NCBI GenBank assembly: GCA_002892395.1
Contig: NBBL01000001.1
Location: 589 to 64,588 of the forward strand
Source of the DNA: Lachnospiraceae bacterium
GTDB lineage: Bacteria; Bacillota; Clostridia; Lachnospirales; Lachnospiraceae
Length of the DNA: 64,000 nucleotides
Direction: 5' to 3'
In this document: in pieces, positions 14,722 to 24,374 of the stretch
Numbering within the stretch: position 1 is the stretch's first letter
Layout: the number at the start of each line of letters is the position of its first letter
Notes under the pieces: generated by a model
What the model was told of the DNA's origin: nothing
Seen by the model: the letters and a program-made list of their open reading frames with translations, nothing else
Database searches by the model: none
Translations under genes and position numbers: made by a program

Positions 14722-17700
14722 ATGTATTTAAAAAGTATCGAGGTGCAGGGATTTAAGTCCTTTGCCAATAAAATCCGGTTTGATTTTCAGCACGGAATCA
14801 CCGGCATCGTAGGGCCGAACGGATCGGGAAAATCCAACGTGGGCGATGCGGTTCGCTGGGTTCTGGGAGAGCAAAGCGCAAGGAGCCTTCGGGGCGGGAA
14901 CATGCAGGATGTCATTTTTGCGGGAACGGAGCTTCGAAAGCCTCAGGGCTTTGCTTATGTGGCAATTACCATGGACAACCGGGACCGGGCGCTTTCCATT
15001 GATTATGACGAGGTCAAGGTCTCAAGGCGTCTCTATCGCTCAGGCGAGAGCGAGTATATGCTGAATGAAAGTCCCTGCCGGCTTAAGGATATCAATGAGC
15101 TGTTTTTTGATACCGGAATCGGGCAGGAGGGATACTCCATCATTGGGCAGGGGCAGGTTGAGCAAATCCTGAGCGGCAAAGCGGAGGAAAGGCGGGAGCT
15201 GTTTGATGAAGCCGCCGGGATCACCAAGTACCGAAAGCGAAAGGCGCTTTCAGAGAAAAGGCTGGAGAGTGAACAGGCAAATCTCCTCCGGGTGGGGGAT
15301 ATCCTTTCCGAGCTGGAGAAGCAGGTGGAGCCGCTTCGGCGCCAGTCCGAGTCTGCAAAGACCTATCTGAGACTGAAGGAAGAAATCAAGGGCCTGGATT
15401 TGAACCTCTTTTTGCTGGAGTGCGCAGCATTTCGCCGGGATCTGGAGGCGCTGTTGTCCAAGGAGACCATCCTTGAGGAGGATCGGACAGAGGCTCTGGC
15501 GTCCCTGGAAGCATTGAAGTCAGAGTATGAGGAGCTGGAAAAAGCCATCGGATCGCTGGACGCTTCTCTGGAGGAGAAAAGAGGAATCCTGGCAGCACTG
15601 ATGGAGGCCGGTGGGAAACGGCAGGGGGAGATCCGGGTTTTAGAGGAACAGATCCACACAGAACAGGCAAATGGAGAGCACATCGCCGCACGTCTTCAGT
15701 CCATCGAACAGGAAAAACGTGAAAAAGAGGCGGAGCTTGTTCGGCTGAATCGCCAAAAGGAGGAGACAGAGGAAGCGCTTTCTCTCGGGAAGAGCCATGT
15801 GGAGGAGAGAAAGAAAAAGCTGGTCTCTTCGGAGGAAGCCATCATGCTTTTGGACCGGGACGTCCGGAGCCTGAAACAAAGCGCCATGGATCTCATGAAT
15901 GAAAAAGCGGAGATCTCTGCCCGGGGCGAGCGCTTCAAGACCTTGTCGGAGCAGCTGCAGGTGAGGGCATCTGAGGCCGCGCAGCGCATTCTGCGAGCCA
16001 AGACGGAAGAGGATGCAATCAATGAGTCTCTGAGGAGAGAAAACGCCAAAAAGGCCGAGCTGTATGAGAAACGGGAGGAGGAAAAAAGGCGGAGACTTTC
16101 AGAGCAGGAAAAGGCGTCAGAGCATGAGCGCGCACTGTCCGGCATCACCGCCTCTCTGCATGAAATACAGACTCGTTATCAGGCAGAATCCGCCAGACTT
16201 GAGTCCTTAAAGAATCTTTCGGAGCGCTATGACGGCTACGGAAACAGCATCCGTCGGGTGATGGAGACGCGGGGGCGAATCCGGGGAATCCACGGCGTGG
16301 TAGCGGATTTGATCTCCACGGATCAGAAGTACGAGACAGCCATCGAGACTGCACTCGGCGGGAAAATACAGAATATCGTGACCGATTCGGAAGAAACGGC
16401 AAAGCAGCTGATTGCCTACTTAAAAAAGAATCGCTACGGGCGAGCCACCTTTCTTCCGCTGACAAGCGCAAAGGAGAATAAGGTCTGGGATCCGGGGGCT
16501 GTGCTCAGGGAGCCGGGGGTCATTGGAATCGCGGCGGATCTGGTCACCACAGAGCCGCAGTATGAAGCGCTGGTGCGGGGGCTTTTGGGGCGGGATCTTG
16601 TGGTTTCGGATATTGACCGCGCCGTTTTTCTGGAGCGAAAATACCACTATTCGCTTCGCATTGTCACACCGGACGGCGAGCTTTTGAACCCGGGCGGATC
16701 CATTTCCGGCGGCGCATTTCGAAACAGCTCCAATCTGCTGGGAAGAAAACGGGAAATTGAGGAGCTGGAGGCAACCCTGAATCGACTCTTAAAGCGTTCG
16801 GAAGCGGCGGAAGCGGAGCGATCGGCGTTGTCTCGCGCGCTGGCTGAAAGCAAAGAAGCCATAGAAGGGATTCGCGCAGAGGAACAGCGGTGCCTCCTTC
16901 AGTGGAACACCCAGGAGATGGCAGTGCAGCGCCTTGCAGAGAAGAAGGCGGAGCTGGCGGCACAGCTTCAGGATCTGACAGATGAGCGGGGCCGCCTGTT
17001 TGCACAGCTCGAAGAAATTAAGGAAAGCAGCGGGGCGCTTCGTTTTGACGGCGAAGATCTGGATCAGAGGAGGGCGGAGCTGGAAACCCACCTGGCATCC
17101 GCTTCGGAGCAGCTGGAGGCGGAACGAAAGCAGCGGGATGCGTTGGCTGCTTCCCTCTCGGAGGTTCGTCTTTCTGCCAACAGCGCAGAGCAGCAGATAC
17201 ACTTTATCGAAGAAAACAGAAACCGTATTCTTGCAGAACAGCTGCGTCTGCAAAACGAGGAGGAAATGCTTCGGGCAGGTGCAGACGATGCCTCCGGGCG
17301 CATTGCGGAAAAGCACGCGGCCATTCAACTGCGCCAGGGGGAAGCAGAACGTGAGCGTGGGGAGCGGGAGGCACTGGAGCAGGAATTGTCAAAGCTGATT
17401 CACGAAAAGGAAGCGCGCGCGGGAGAGCAGAAGCAGTACTTTTCCCGGAGAGATGAGATTGCAGAGCGGGAGAGCGCTTTGGATCGGGATTTGTTCCGCA
17501 TCCGTGCACAAAAGGAAAAGATTGAAGAACATCGCACGAATCGCGCCCGCTTTATTTTGAGTGAGTACAATCTGACCGAAGAGGGGGCTGTGCAGTATCG
17601 AAGCGATGCGCTGCAGTCGCAGACGACCGCGGGAATCAGGCAAACCATGGAGCAGAAAAACAGCCAGGTTCGTGCCCTCGGTTCCGTAAATGTGGGCGCC

Positions 17701-18288
17701 ATCGAGGATTATAAGCAGGTTTCCCAGCGTTATTCCTTCATGAAGCTGCAGTATGAGGATTTGAAACAGGCGGAGGCGTCTCTTCTCTCGGTGATTGCAG
17801 AATTGGATCAGGGGATGAGAAAACAGTTCAAAGAGCAGTTCGCCCGAATCGGAAAAGAGTTTAACCGGGTGTTTCGAGAGCTGTTCGGCGGCGGACGGGG
17901 AGAGCTCAGGCTCGATCAGGAGGCCGACCTTCTGGATGCGTCCATCTCCATCATTGCGGAGCCTCCGGGGAAAAAGCTGCAGAACATGATGCAGCTGTCC
18001 GGAGGAGAGAAGGCGCTGACAGCTATTTCCCTCCTCTTTGCGATTCAGAATTTGAAGCCCTCCCCGTTTGCGCTTCTCGATGAGATTGAAGCGGCGTTGG
18101 ATGATTCTAACGTGGATCGCTATGCGCAGTATTTGAGAAAGCTGTCCGATCACACCCAGTTTATTGTCATTACCCACCGAAGGGGTACCATGGTGGCATC
18201 GGACCGGCTCTACGGTATCACAATGCAGGAAAAAGGGGTTTCCACGCTGGTCTCTGTCAACTTGATTGAGGACAAACTGGATCCGTGA
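14722..18288 (+). CDS. smc: Chromosome segregation ATPase SMC
   Basis: Condensin subunit that organises and helps segregate the chromosome with ScpA and ScpB. It is 1188 aa, the usual length. The Walker A GPNGSGKS is at 31-38. Long coiled coils flank a hinge near 520-660 (GVVADLI, ETALGGKIQNIV, NPGGSISGGAFR). The ABC signature LSGGEKALTAIS is near 1092 and the Walker B FALLDEIEAALDD near 1115. ATG 14722 has only a modest GGAGAAAGAGACGGG upstream. ftsY follows after 27 bases. Confidence 0.98.
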   Translation: MYLKSIEVQGFKSFANKIRFDFQHGITGIVGPNGSGKSNVGDAVRWVLGEQSARSLRGGNMQDVIFAGTELRKPQGFAYVAITMDNRDRALSIDYDEVKVSRRLYRSGESEYMLNESPCRLKDINELFFDTGIGQEGYSIIGQGQVEQILSGKAEERRELFDEAAGITKYRKRKALSEKRLESEQANLLRVGDILSELEKQVEPLRRQSESAKTYLRLKEEIKGLDLNLFLLECAAFRRDLEALLSKETILEEDRTEALASLEALKSEYEELEKAIGSLDASLEEKRGILAALMEAGGKRQGEIRVLEEQIHTEQANGEHIAARLQSIEQEKREKEAELVRLNRQKEETEEALSLGKSHVEERKKKLVSSEEAIMLLDRDVRSLKQSAMDLMNEKAEISARGERFKTLSEQLQVRASEAAQRILRAKTEEDAINESLRRENAKKAELYEKREEEKRRRLSEQEKASEHERALSGITASLHEIQTRYQAESARLESLKNLSERYDGYGNSIRRVMETRGRIRGIHGVVADLISTDQKYETAIETALGGKIQNIVTDSEETAKQLIAYLKKNRYGRATFLPLTSAKENKVWDPGAVLREPGVIGIAADLVTTEPQYEALVRGLLGRDLVVSDIDRAVFLERKYHYSLRIVTPDGELLNPGGSISGGAFRNSSNLLGRKREIEELEATLNRLLKRSEAAEAERSALSRALAESKEAIEGIRAEEQRCLLQWNTQEMAVQRLAEKKAELAAQLQDLTDERGRLFAQLEEIKESSGALRFDGEDLDQRRAELETHLASASEQLEAERKQRDALAASLSEVRLSANSAEQQIHFIEENRNRILAEQLRLQNEEEMLRAGADDASGRIAEKHAAIQLRQGEAERERGEREALEQELSKLIHEKEARAGEQKQYFSRRDEIAERESALDRDLFRIRAQKEKIEEHRTNRARFILSEYNLTEEGAVQYRSDALQSQTTAGIRQTMEQKNSQVRALGSVNVGAIEDYKQVSQRYSFMKLQYEDLKQAEASLLSVIAELDQGMRKQFKEQFARIGKEFNRVFRELFGGGRGELRLDQEADLLDASISIIAEPPGKKLQNMMQLSGGEKALTAISLLFAIQNLKPSPFALLDEIEAALDDSNVDRYAQYLRKLSDHTQFIVITHRRGTMVASDRLYGITMQEKGVSTLVSVNLIEDKLDP

Positions 18289-18315
18289 GGAGAGTAAGGA
18301 AGAGAGAGGAACGGA

Positions 18316-19251
18316 ATGGAAGAGGAAAAGAAGGGGTTTTTCAGCCGGCTGGTGGCGGGGCTGGAAAAGACGAGACATGCAGTTGTAAGCGGGCTGGATG
18401 ACCTTTTTAATGGTCCCGGAGAAATCGACGACACGTTTTATGAGGAACTGGAGGAGGTTCTGATTTCCGGTGATATGGGCGTCCGAACGACGGAGATGAT
18501 TCTGGAGGATCTCCGGGAGCAGGTAAAGGCGGAGCATCGGAAGGAGCGGGCATCCTGCCGTGAGCTTTTGATTCAAAACCTGAAGGAGCGCATGGATCTC
18601 GGGGAAAATGCCTATGCCTTTGAGCAGAAGAAATCGGTGCTTTTATTGGTGGGAGTGAACGGAGTCGGAAAGACCACGACCGCCGGAAAGTTGGCGTCAA
18701 AGCTGAGAAAAGAAGGGAAGAGCGTATTGCTTGCAGGGGCGGATACCTTCCGGGCGGCTGCGGTGGAGCAGCTTAAGGAGTGGGCGTTCAGAGCCTCGGC
18801 GGAGCTGGTTTCCTCCAAGGAGGGAGGGGATCCCGCCGCCGTTGTATTCGACGCCTGCAATGCCGCCAAGGCGAGAAATACCGACATTCTGATTTGTGAT
18901 ACGGCGGGACGGCTTCACAACAAAAAAAACCTGATGGAAGAGTTGAAAAAAATCAATCGGGTCATTGATCGGGAGCTCCCGGGCTATGTCCGGGAGACCC
19001 TCCTGGTGCTGGATGGCACAACGGGGCAGAACGCCCTGGAGCAGGCGAGGGAATTCAAGGAAATCTGTGAGCTGTCCGGCATTGTCCTCACCAAGCTGGA
19101 CGGAAGCGCAAAGGGCGGAATTGCGGTTGCCATTCAGGCGGAGCTTCAGATCCCGGTGAAATTCATCGGAATCGGGGAAGGCATCGATGATCTCCGGCGA
19201 TTCCATTCCGGGGAATTTGTGGATGCACTGTTTGCGAAAGAGGAAGCCTGA
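18316..19251 (+). CDS. ftsY: Signal recognition particle receptor FtsY
   Basis: GTPase that docks the SRP-ribosome complex at the membrane. The 311 aa protein has a short charged N-terminus without a long acidic A domain. The GTPase domain contains GVNGVGKTTTAGKLA (about 113-127), DTFRAAAVEQL, DTAGRLHNK and TKLDGSAKGG. FIGIGEGIDDL follows near the C-terminus. ATG 18316 follows AGAGAGGAACGG. Its partner ffh lies 1.8 kb downstream. Confidence 0.97.
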   Translation: MEEEKKGFFSRLVAGLEKTRHAVVSGLDDLFNGPGEIDDTFYEELEEVLISGDMGVRTTEMILEDLREQVKAEHRKERASCRELLIQNLKERMDLGENAYAFEQKKSVLLLVGVNGVGKTTTAGKLASKLRKEGKSVLLAGADTFRAAAVEQLKEWAFRASAELVSSKEGGDPAAVVFDACNAAKARNTDILICDTAGRLHNKKNLMEELKKINRVIDRELPGYVRETLLVLDGTTGQNALEQAREFKEICELSGIVLTKLDGSAKGGIAVAIQAELQIPVKFIGIGEGIDDLRRFHSGEFVDALFAKEEA

Positions 19252-19293
19252 AGCGATCGGGGCAGCGAAGAAAGAGGGAAAAGGAGAGCAGGC

Positions 19294-20580
19294 ATGCTGC
19301 GTAGATTATTGAAGTCGGAAGCGAAGCAGAATTTCCGGTATTTTATCAAGTGGACCATGTATGCGATTCTGAGCGGTCTCGTAATCGGGTGTGTGGGGAG
19401 CGTCTTTCGGCGGGGGGTTGATTTTGCAACAAAAAACTGGAGTACGCATCCTGAATGTATCCTGCTTTCTCCCCTGGCAGGCGTGCTGATTGTGGGACTG
19501 ACCAAGCTTCTGAAAGAGGAGAAGAACGGAGGAACCAACACCGTGATTGATTCCATCACGGAGGGGAAGCATATCACGGTGCGGACAGCGCCTCTGATTT
19601 TTACTTCCACCATTCTGTCGCATCTGACAGGAGCTTCTGTCGGAAAGGAAGGAGCGGCGCTCATGGTGGGAGGAAGCCTGGGGGAGCTGTTCTCCAGACT
19701 GCTTCGCTTTGACGAAAAGGATCAGAAAATTGCAATCATGTGCGGAATGAGCGCATGCTTCGCCGCCATTTTTGAAACGCCGATGGCAGCGGCAATTTTT
19801 CCGATGGAGATGATCAGCATCGGCATCATGTACTACGCAGCACTGATTCCCTGTATCTTCGCCGCGTTTCTCGGAGCGGGTGTGTCTGCGTACTTCGGGA
19901 ATCAACCGGAGCAGTTTCCGGTCACGAATCCGCTTCCCTTCACCATCCCTGCAGCTGCCACAGCGGTCTGCTTCGGTGCGCTGTGCGCCGGGGTCGCCAT
20001 CTTATTCAGCATCGCCTTGTACCGCGGACATCGGTACACCAATCGGCTGTTGCCCAACCCCTGGCTGCGGGTGATAGCAGGCGGCGTTCTTCTGATTCTC
20101 ATGACCGGAGTCAACCGCATGTATTTCAGCGGAGGGTATGATTTTAACGGAGGCGGCTTCTTTCTGATGGAAAAGGCCTTTGCCGGAGAGGCTCCCTGGT
20201 ATGCGTTTGCGTTTAAGCTGATTTTTACCTGTATTTGCATCTGGGCAGGCTTTAAGGGGGGTGAAATTGTGCCGACCCTTTGCATCGGCGCCTGCTTTGG
20301 AAGTCTGTTTGCGGTGCTCACCGGGCAAAGCGCAGCGCTCTATATGGCCTGCGGCACAGTGGCGCTGTTTGTGGGCATGACCAACTGCCCGTTCAGTTCC
20401 CTTCTCATGGCGTTTGAACTTTTCGGCTATGAGGCGATGCCCTATTTTGCAGTGGTCATTGCAGTGAGTTTCACGCTGTCCGGCTACTATGGACTCTACT
20501 CCAGCCAGAAATTCCCCTATTCCAAAACGAGAGCCGTATTCATCAATCGAAAGGGACCCAGGAAATACTGGAAGAAATAA
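19294..20580 (+). CDS. ClC-type anion channel or antiporter
   Basis: 428 aa membrane protein with about ten hydrophobic segments, of the ClC superfamily. GASVGKEGAALMVGGSLGE corresponds to the GREGP motif with its gating Glu, and GGEIVPTLCIGACFG to the later conserved loop. Two other signatures diverge: the GSGIP position reads GGTNT, and the stretch after it reads AAIFETPMAAAIF. Ion selectivity therefore cannot be assigned; chloride or fluoride transport are both possible. ATG 19294 has AAAGGAGAGCAGGC upstream. It lies between ftsY and ylxM-ffh, where no transporter is usually found, with base composition like its neighbours. Confidence 0.85.
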   Translation: MLRRLLKSEAKQNFRYFIKWTMYAILSGLVIGCVGSVFRRGVDFATKNWSTHPECILLSPLAGVLIVGLTKLLKEEKNGGTNTVIDSITEGKHITVRTAPLIFTSTILSHLTGASVGKEGAALMVGGSLGELFSRLLRFDEKDQKIAIMCGMSACFAAIFETPMAAAIFPMEMISIGIMYYAALIPCIFAAFLGAGVSAYFGNQPEQFPVTNPLPFTIPAAATAVCFGALCAGVAILFSIALYRGHRYTNRLLPNPWLRVIAGGVLLILMTGVNRMYFSGGYDFNGGGFFLMEKAFAGEAPWYAFAFKLIFTCICIWAGFKGGEIVPTLCIGACFGSLFAVLTGQSAALYMACGTVALFVGMTNCPFSSLLMAFELFGYEAMPYFAVVIAVSFTLSGYYGLYSSQKFPYSKTRAVFINRKGPRKYWKK

Positions 20581-20638
20581 GGGGAAGCCGGAAGCAGCTT
20601 ATGAAGGGGTGGAACTTTTTTTTGTCAAGTAAAAACAC

Positions 20639-20667
20639 TTGACGAAAGTCTCTCTCTTCTCTATAAT
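20639..20667 (+). promoter_or_regulatory. Promoter of ylxM-ffh
   Basis: TTGACG (20639-20644), 17 bases, TATAAT (20662-20667). The -35 is the right arm of a perfect inverted repeat, GTCAAGT (20624-20630) and ACTTGAC (20637-20643). The block AAAAACACTTGACGAAA (20631-20647) recurs exactly at the rpsU promoter. This is the only clear feature in the 120-base gap after the channel gene. Confidence 0.82.
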
Positions 20668-20700
20668 ATCCAAGTGTTATGTTCAATTTGAGGAAGTAAA

Positions 20701-21060
20701 ATGAGAGCAGACGAGCTGGACAGCATTGTGGACGAGGACCTGCTGTTTGATTTTTACGGAGAGTTGCTGACAGAGCATCAGCGCAGGATTTTTGAAAAGG
20801 TGATCTTTGACGACTGCTCCATCAGCGAAGTGGGACGGGATGAAGGAATCAGCAGGCAGGGTGTCTCGGATTTGATCCGAAGAACCACGGAGCAGCTGAT
20901 GGCGTATGAGAAGAAGCTTCGCCTGGTGGCACGGTTCCGAAGACAGCGCAGATTTTTAAAGGAAATTGTCCGCCTGAGTGAGGCGGGGGAAAACGAACAG
21001 AGCCCTGCATTTTACGGAGAAATTTGCGCCATTTCAAAGCAAATGCTGGATGAGACTTGA
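20701..21060 (+). CDS. ylxM: YlxM/UPF0122 helix-turn-helix protein
   Basis: 119 aa protein related to sigma-factor region 4, found next to ffh in Gram-positive bacteria and thought to support the SRP pathway. LLTEHQRRIFEKVIFDDCSISEVGRDEGISRQGVSDLIRRTTEQL is the helix-turn-helix. The C-terminus is charged and helical. ATG 20701 follows GAGGAAGTAAA. ffh starts 12 bases after its stop. It may regulate or assist SRP formation; the exact role is not established. Confidence 0.93.
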   Translation: MRADELDSIVDEDLLFDFYGELLTEHQRRIFEKVIFDDCSISEVGRDEGISRQGVSDLIRRTTEQLMAYEKKLRLVARFRRQRRFLKEIVRLSEAGENEQSPAFYGEICAISKQMLDET

Positions 21061-21072
21061 CAGAGGAGAAAC

Positions 21073-22446
21073 ATGGCATTTGAAAGCCTGACGGAAAAAT
21101 TGCAGAAAGTCTTTCGGGACCTTCGGGGAAAAGGAAGGCTCTCGGAGGCAGATACCAAGGCCGCGCTGAAGGAGGTCCGGATGGCGCTCCTGGAGGCGGA
21201 TGTAAACTTCAAGGTTGTAAAGAAGTTTATTTCCAGTATCCAGGCCCGCGCAGTGGGCGCAGAGGTGATGGATTCTCTCACACCCGGACAGCAGGTCGTT
21301 AAGATTGTCAACGAGGAGCTTGTGGCACTCATGGGGTCGGAGACCACGGAGATCACGCCGAACAGCCGCGGCGAGATGACAGTCATTATGATGGTGGGAC
21401 TTCAGGGAGCCGGGAAGACCACCACGGCGGCAAAGCTGGCCGCAAAGCTGAAGGCCAAGGGAAGCAGACCCTTGCTTGCCGCGTGTGATATTTATCGGCC
21501 TGCGGCGATCGAGCAGCTGAGAGTCAACGGAGAGAAGGTGGGGGTTCCGGTCTTTTCTATGGGAACGAACCAGTCTCCGGCAGATATTGCAAAGGCGGCA
21601 TTCGCACATGCGAAGGAGCATCAGCTGGATCTTCTGATCCTGGACACCGCCGGGCGGCTTCAGATCGACGATGCCATGATGCAGGAGCTCACAGACATCA
21701 AGCAATCGCTTTCCATTGACTGGACGATTCTTGTGGTGGATGCGATGACCGGACAGGAAGCGGTCAATGTGGCCTCCGCGTTTCAGGAGAAAACAGGCAT
21801 TGACGGCGTGATCGTCACCAAGCTGGACGGCGACACCCGGGGCGGTGCAGCGCTCTCCATCAAGGCCGTCACCGGGACACCGATTTTGTATGCAGGGATG
21901 GGAGAAAAACTCTCTGATCTGGAGCAGTTTTATCCGGATCGCATGGCGTCCAGGATTCTGGGGATGGGCGATGTCCTCTCTCTGATCGAGAAAGCACAGG
22001 CGGAGGTCAGCGAAGAGGATGCCCGCCGCATGGGGGAACGGCTCCGAAAGGCCGAATTTGATTTCGAGGATTTTCTGGAACAGATGAGGCAGCTCAAGAA
22101 AATGGGCGGAATTGCCGGAATCATGAGCATGATGCCGGCCCTTGGCGGGGCGGGTAAGGGTGCTGTGCCGGAGGTGGATGAAAAGCAGATGGATCGGGTA
22201 GAGGCCATCATTCTTTCCATGACAAAAGAGGAGAGAACCAATCCCTCTCTCCTGAATCCTTCCCGGAAGAACCGCATTGCGCGGGGGGCAGGAGTGGACA
22301 TTTCGGAGGTGAACCGCATCGTAAAGCAGTTTGATCAGATGAAAAAGATGATGAAGCAGCTTCCCGGTATGATGAAGGGAAAGCGGGGCGGCTTCGGTGG
22401 AATGGGCGGCGGCCTTTCGGGATTGTTCGGGAAAAGGATGCTCTGA
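21073..22446 (+). CDS. ffh: Signal recognition particle protein Ffh
   Basis: SRP54 GTPase that binds signal peptides and 4.5S/SRP RNA. The 457 aa protein has an N domain, a G domain with GLQGAGKTTTAAKLA (about 106-120), DIYRPAAIEQL, DTAGRLQ and TKLDGDTRGG, and a Met-rich M domain from about residue 300 to the end (QLKKMGGIAGIMSMMP, FDQMKKMMKQLPGMM). GAGGAG lies behind ATG 21073. The SRP RNA gene is not seen in this window. Confidence 0.98.
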   Translation: MAFESLTEKLQKVFRDLRGKGRLSEADTKAALKEVRMALLEADVNFKVVKKFISSIQARAVGAEVMDSLTPGQQVVKIVNEELVALMGSETTEITPNSRGEMTVIMMVGLQGAGKTTTAAKLAAKLKAKGSRPLLAACDIYRPAAIEQLRVNGEKVGVPVFSMGTNQSPADIAKAAFAHAKEHQLDLLILDTAGRLQIDDAMMQELTDIKQSLSIDWTILVVDAMTGQEAVNVASAFQEKTGIDGVIVTKLDGDTRGGAALSIKAVTGTPILYAGMGEKLSDLEQFYPDRMASRILGMGDVLSLIEKAQAEVSEEDARRMGERLRKAEFDFEDFLEQMRQLKKMGGIAGIMSMMPALGGAGKGAVPEVDEKQMDRVEAIILSMTKEERTNPSLLNPSRKNRIARGAGVDISEVNRIVKQFDQMKKMMKQLPGMMKGKRGGFGGMGGGLSGLFGKRML

Positions 22447-22545
22447 AAAAAATACGATATCAGTGCAGATTTCTGCGTTGGATATAGAAGGCTGTCTGTT
22501 GCTTGGGCAGTCAGATCAAAACGAAAATTTCAGGAGGAAACAAAC

Positions 22546-22791
22546 ATGGCAGTAAAAATGAGACTCAGAAGAATGGGACAGAAAAAGGCACCGTTTTATC
22601 GAATCGTGGTGGCAGATGAGAGATCTCCCAGAGATGGAAGATTTATCGCAGAGATCGGAACCTATGATCCGAATCAGGAGCCGAGCGTTGTCAAGTTTGA
22701 AGAGGAAGAAGCGAAGAAGTGGCTGAAGAACGGGGTGCAGCCCACCCCTCGCGTCGCGAAGCTTCTGAAGCTTGCGGGAATTACAGAGTAA
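22546..22791 (+). CDS. rpsP: 30S ribosomal protein S16
   Basis: 81 aa ribosomal protein beginning [32 protein letters not shown], the S16 signature. ATG 22546 follows CAGGAGGAAACAAAC. It heads the standard rpsP-khpA-rimM-trmD-rplS order. The 99-base gap before it holds an imperfect hairpin (CTGTCT...GGGCAG, about 22492-22510) but no promoter I can call, so it may be read from the ffh transcript. Confidence 0.98.
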   Translation: MAVKMRLRRMGQKKAPFYRIVVADERSPRDGRFIAEIGTYDPNQEPSVVKFEEEEAKKWLKNGVQPTPRVAKLLKLAGITE

Positions 22792-22803
22792 CCGGGGCAG
22801 CCT

Positions 22804-23031
22804 ATGAAGGAGCTGGTAGAAGTGATTGCCAAGGCCCTGGTGGATCATCCGGATGAGGTATCTGTCACGGAGACGGAGCGCGAGGATTCGATCCTTCTTG
22901 CGCTTTCCGTCGCTCCGTCGGACATGGGGAAGGTAATCGGAAAATCCGGGAAAATTGCCAGAGCCATTCGATCCGTCGTCAAGGCTGCATCGGTGCGGTC
23001 CGATAAAAAGGTAATCGTGGAAATCGAGTGA
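22804..23031 (+). CDS. khpA: KH-domain RNA-binding protein KhpA
   Basis: 75 aa single KH domain. The RNA-binding GxxG loop is in MGKVIGKSGKIARAIRSVVKAA. KhpA pairs with KhpB (Jag) and influences cell division and small-RNA function in Gram-positive bacteria. ATG 22804 follows only a weak GGGGCAG, and the gene sits 12 bases after rpsP, so translation is probably coupled to it. rimM starts 10 bases later. Confidence 0.94.
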   Translation: MKELVEVIAKALVDHPDEVSVTETEREDSILLALSVAPSDMGKVIGKSGKIARAIRSVVKAASVRSDKKVIVEIE

Positions 23032-23041
23032 GGAGCAGGAC

Positions 23042-23584
23042 ATGACGGAACGATTCAGAGTGGGAGTGATCAGCTCGATCCATGGGATTCACGGGGAGGC
23101 AAAGGTTTACGTGACCTCGGATCAGCCGACGCGATTTCTTGCATTAAAGGCAGTGCGCGCACTGCCTGAAGAGCATGGAACCCGGATCGGAGCATCTCCC
23201 GCCCCGGGGGAGGGGACTCTGCTTGAACTGGATTCCGTTCGCTTTTTTAAGGACATGGCAATCTGCAAATTCAAAGGCATTGAGACACCGGAGGAAATGC
23301 GAAAATATCAGGGCATGGAGCTTTGGATCGACCGGAGCGAGGCAATTCCGCTGGAAAAGGATGAATTTTATATTGCAGATCTGCTGGGGCTTCAGGTGGT
23401 GACCGAAGAGGGATTGCTGCTGGGCAAGGTGGAAAGCATCCGGCCTACCGGCGCAAATCATGTAATCGGTGTGAGGCAGAAAAACGGACGGGAAGTTCTG
23501 CTCCCCTATATCAAGGACTGTGTAAAGGAAATCCTTCCGGAGGAGGGAATCATCCGGGTTCACCTGATGAAGGGGTTGATCTGA
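23042..23584 (+). CDS. rimM: Ribosome maturation factor RimM
   Basis: Assists 30S assembly by binding S19. The 180 aa sequence starts RVGVISSIHGIHGEAKVYVTSD, the RimM signature, and has a PRC-barrel C-terminal half (DEFYIADLLGLQVVTEEG, LLPYIKDCVKEI). ATG 23042 follows GAGGAGCAGGAC. The stop TGA overlaps the trmD ATG by one base (TGATG). Confidence 0.96.
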   Translation: MTERFRVGVISSIHGIHGEAKVYVTSDQPTRFLALKAVRALPEEHGTRIGASPAPGEGTLLELDSVRFFKDMAICKFKGIETPEEMRKYQGMELWIDRSEAIPLEKDEFYIADLLGLQVVTEEGLLLGKVESIRPTGANHVIGVRQKNGREVLLPYIKDCVKEILPEEGIIRVHLMKGLI

Positions 23585-24336
23585 TGCAATTTCACATTAT
23601 GACGCTTTTTCCCGATATGGTGAAAACCGGTCTTTGCACCAGTATTATCGGAAGGGCACAGCGGGACGGAATTCTTCAAGTGGACACCTGGAATATCCGG
23701 GATTATACCCTGGAAAAGCACGGCCATGTGGATGATTATCCCTATGGGGGCGGAGCCGGAATGCTGATGCAGGCAGATCCGATCCTCCGTTGCTACCGTG
23801 CCATTTCCGCCCGCTGCAGTCAGGCGCCCCGGGTCATTTATACGACACCGCAGGGCATGCTCTTTACCCAAAGTGCGGCGAAGGCACTGGCAAAGGAGGA
23901 TGTACTGGTGATCCTTTGCGGACATTATGAAGGGGTGGATGAACGGGCGCTTTCTCTTTTAAATGCGGAGTGCTACTCCATCGGAGATTATGTCCTGACA
24001 GGCGGAGAATTGCCTGCCATGGTGATGGCGGATGCCATCAGCCGCATGGTTCCCGGCGTCCTCAAAAACCGGGAGAGCGGAGAGGAGGAGTCCTTTGAGG
24101 GGGATCTTCTGGAGTATCCGCAGTATACGAGGCCGGATTGTTATGAGGGCCTTTTGGTGCCGCCTGTGCTTCTGTCCGGGGATCACGGGAAGGTGAATGC
24201 CTGGCGAAGGGAGCAGTCCCTACGGCGAACACTTCTGCGGCGACCGGATCTTCTTCGCACGGCAGAGCTTGGCAAACAGGATCTGGAATTTTTGTCGCGC
24301 CTCGGGTACAGCCCGGAGACAGCGGAGGATGGGTGA
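23584..24336 (+). CDS. trmD: tRNA (guanine-37-N1) methyltransferase
   Basis: Methylates G37 next to the anticodon, preventing frameshifts. The 250 aa protein has FHIMTLFPDMV at the start, DYPYGGGAGMLMQADP, LCGHYEGVDERA and SIGDYVLTGGELPAM, which form the trefoil-knot SAM site. It starts within the rimM stop (TGATG). The 147-base gap to rplS carries a promoter and a structured leader. Confidence 0.98.
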   Translation: MQFHIMTLFPDMVKTGLCTSIIGRAQRDGILQVDTWNIRDYTLEKHGHVDDYPYGGGAGMLMQADPILRCYRAISARCSQAPRVIYTTPQGMLFTQSAAKALAKEDVLVILCGHYEGVDERALSLLNAECYSIGDYVLTGGELPAMVMADAISRMVPGVLKNRESGEEESFEGDLLEYPQYTRPDCYEGLLVPPVLLSGDHGKVNAWRREQSLRRTLLRRPDLLRTAELGKQDLEFLSRLGYSPETAEDG

Positions 24337-24374
24337 GCCGTCAGGGAACTGAGCATCAGGTGTGCGAAAATGAC

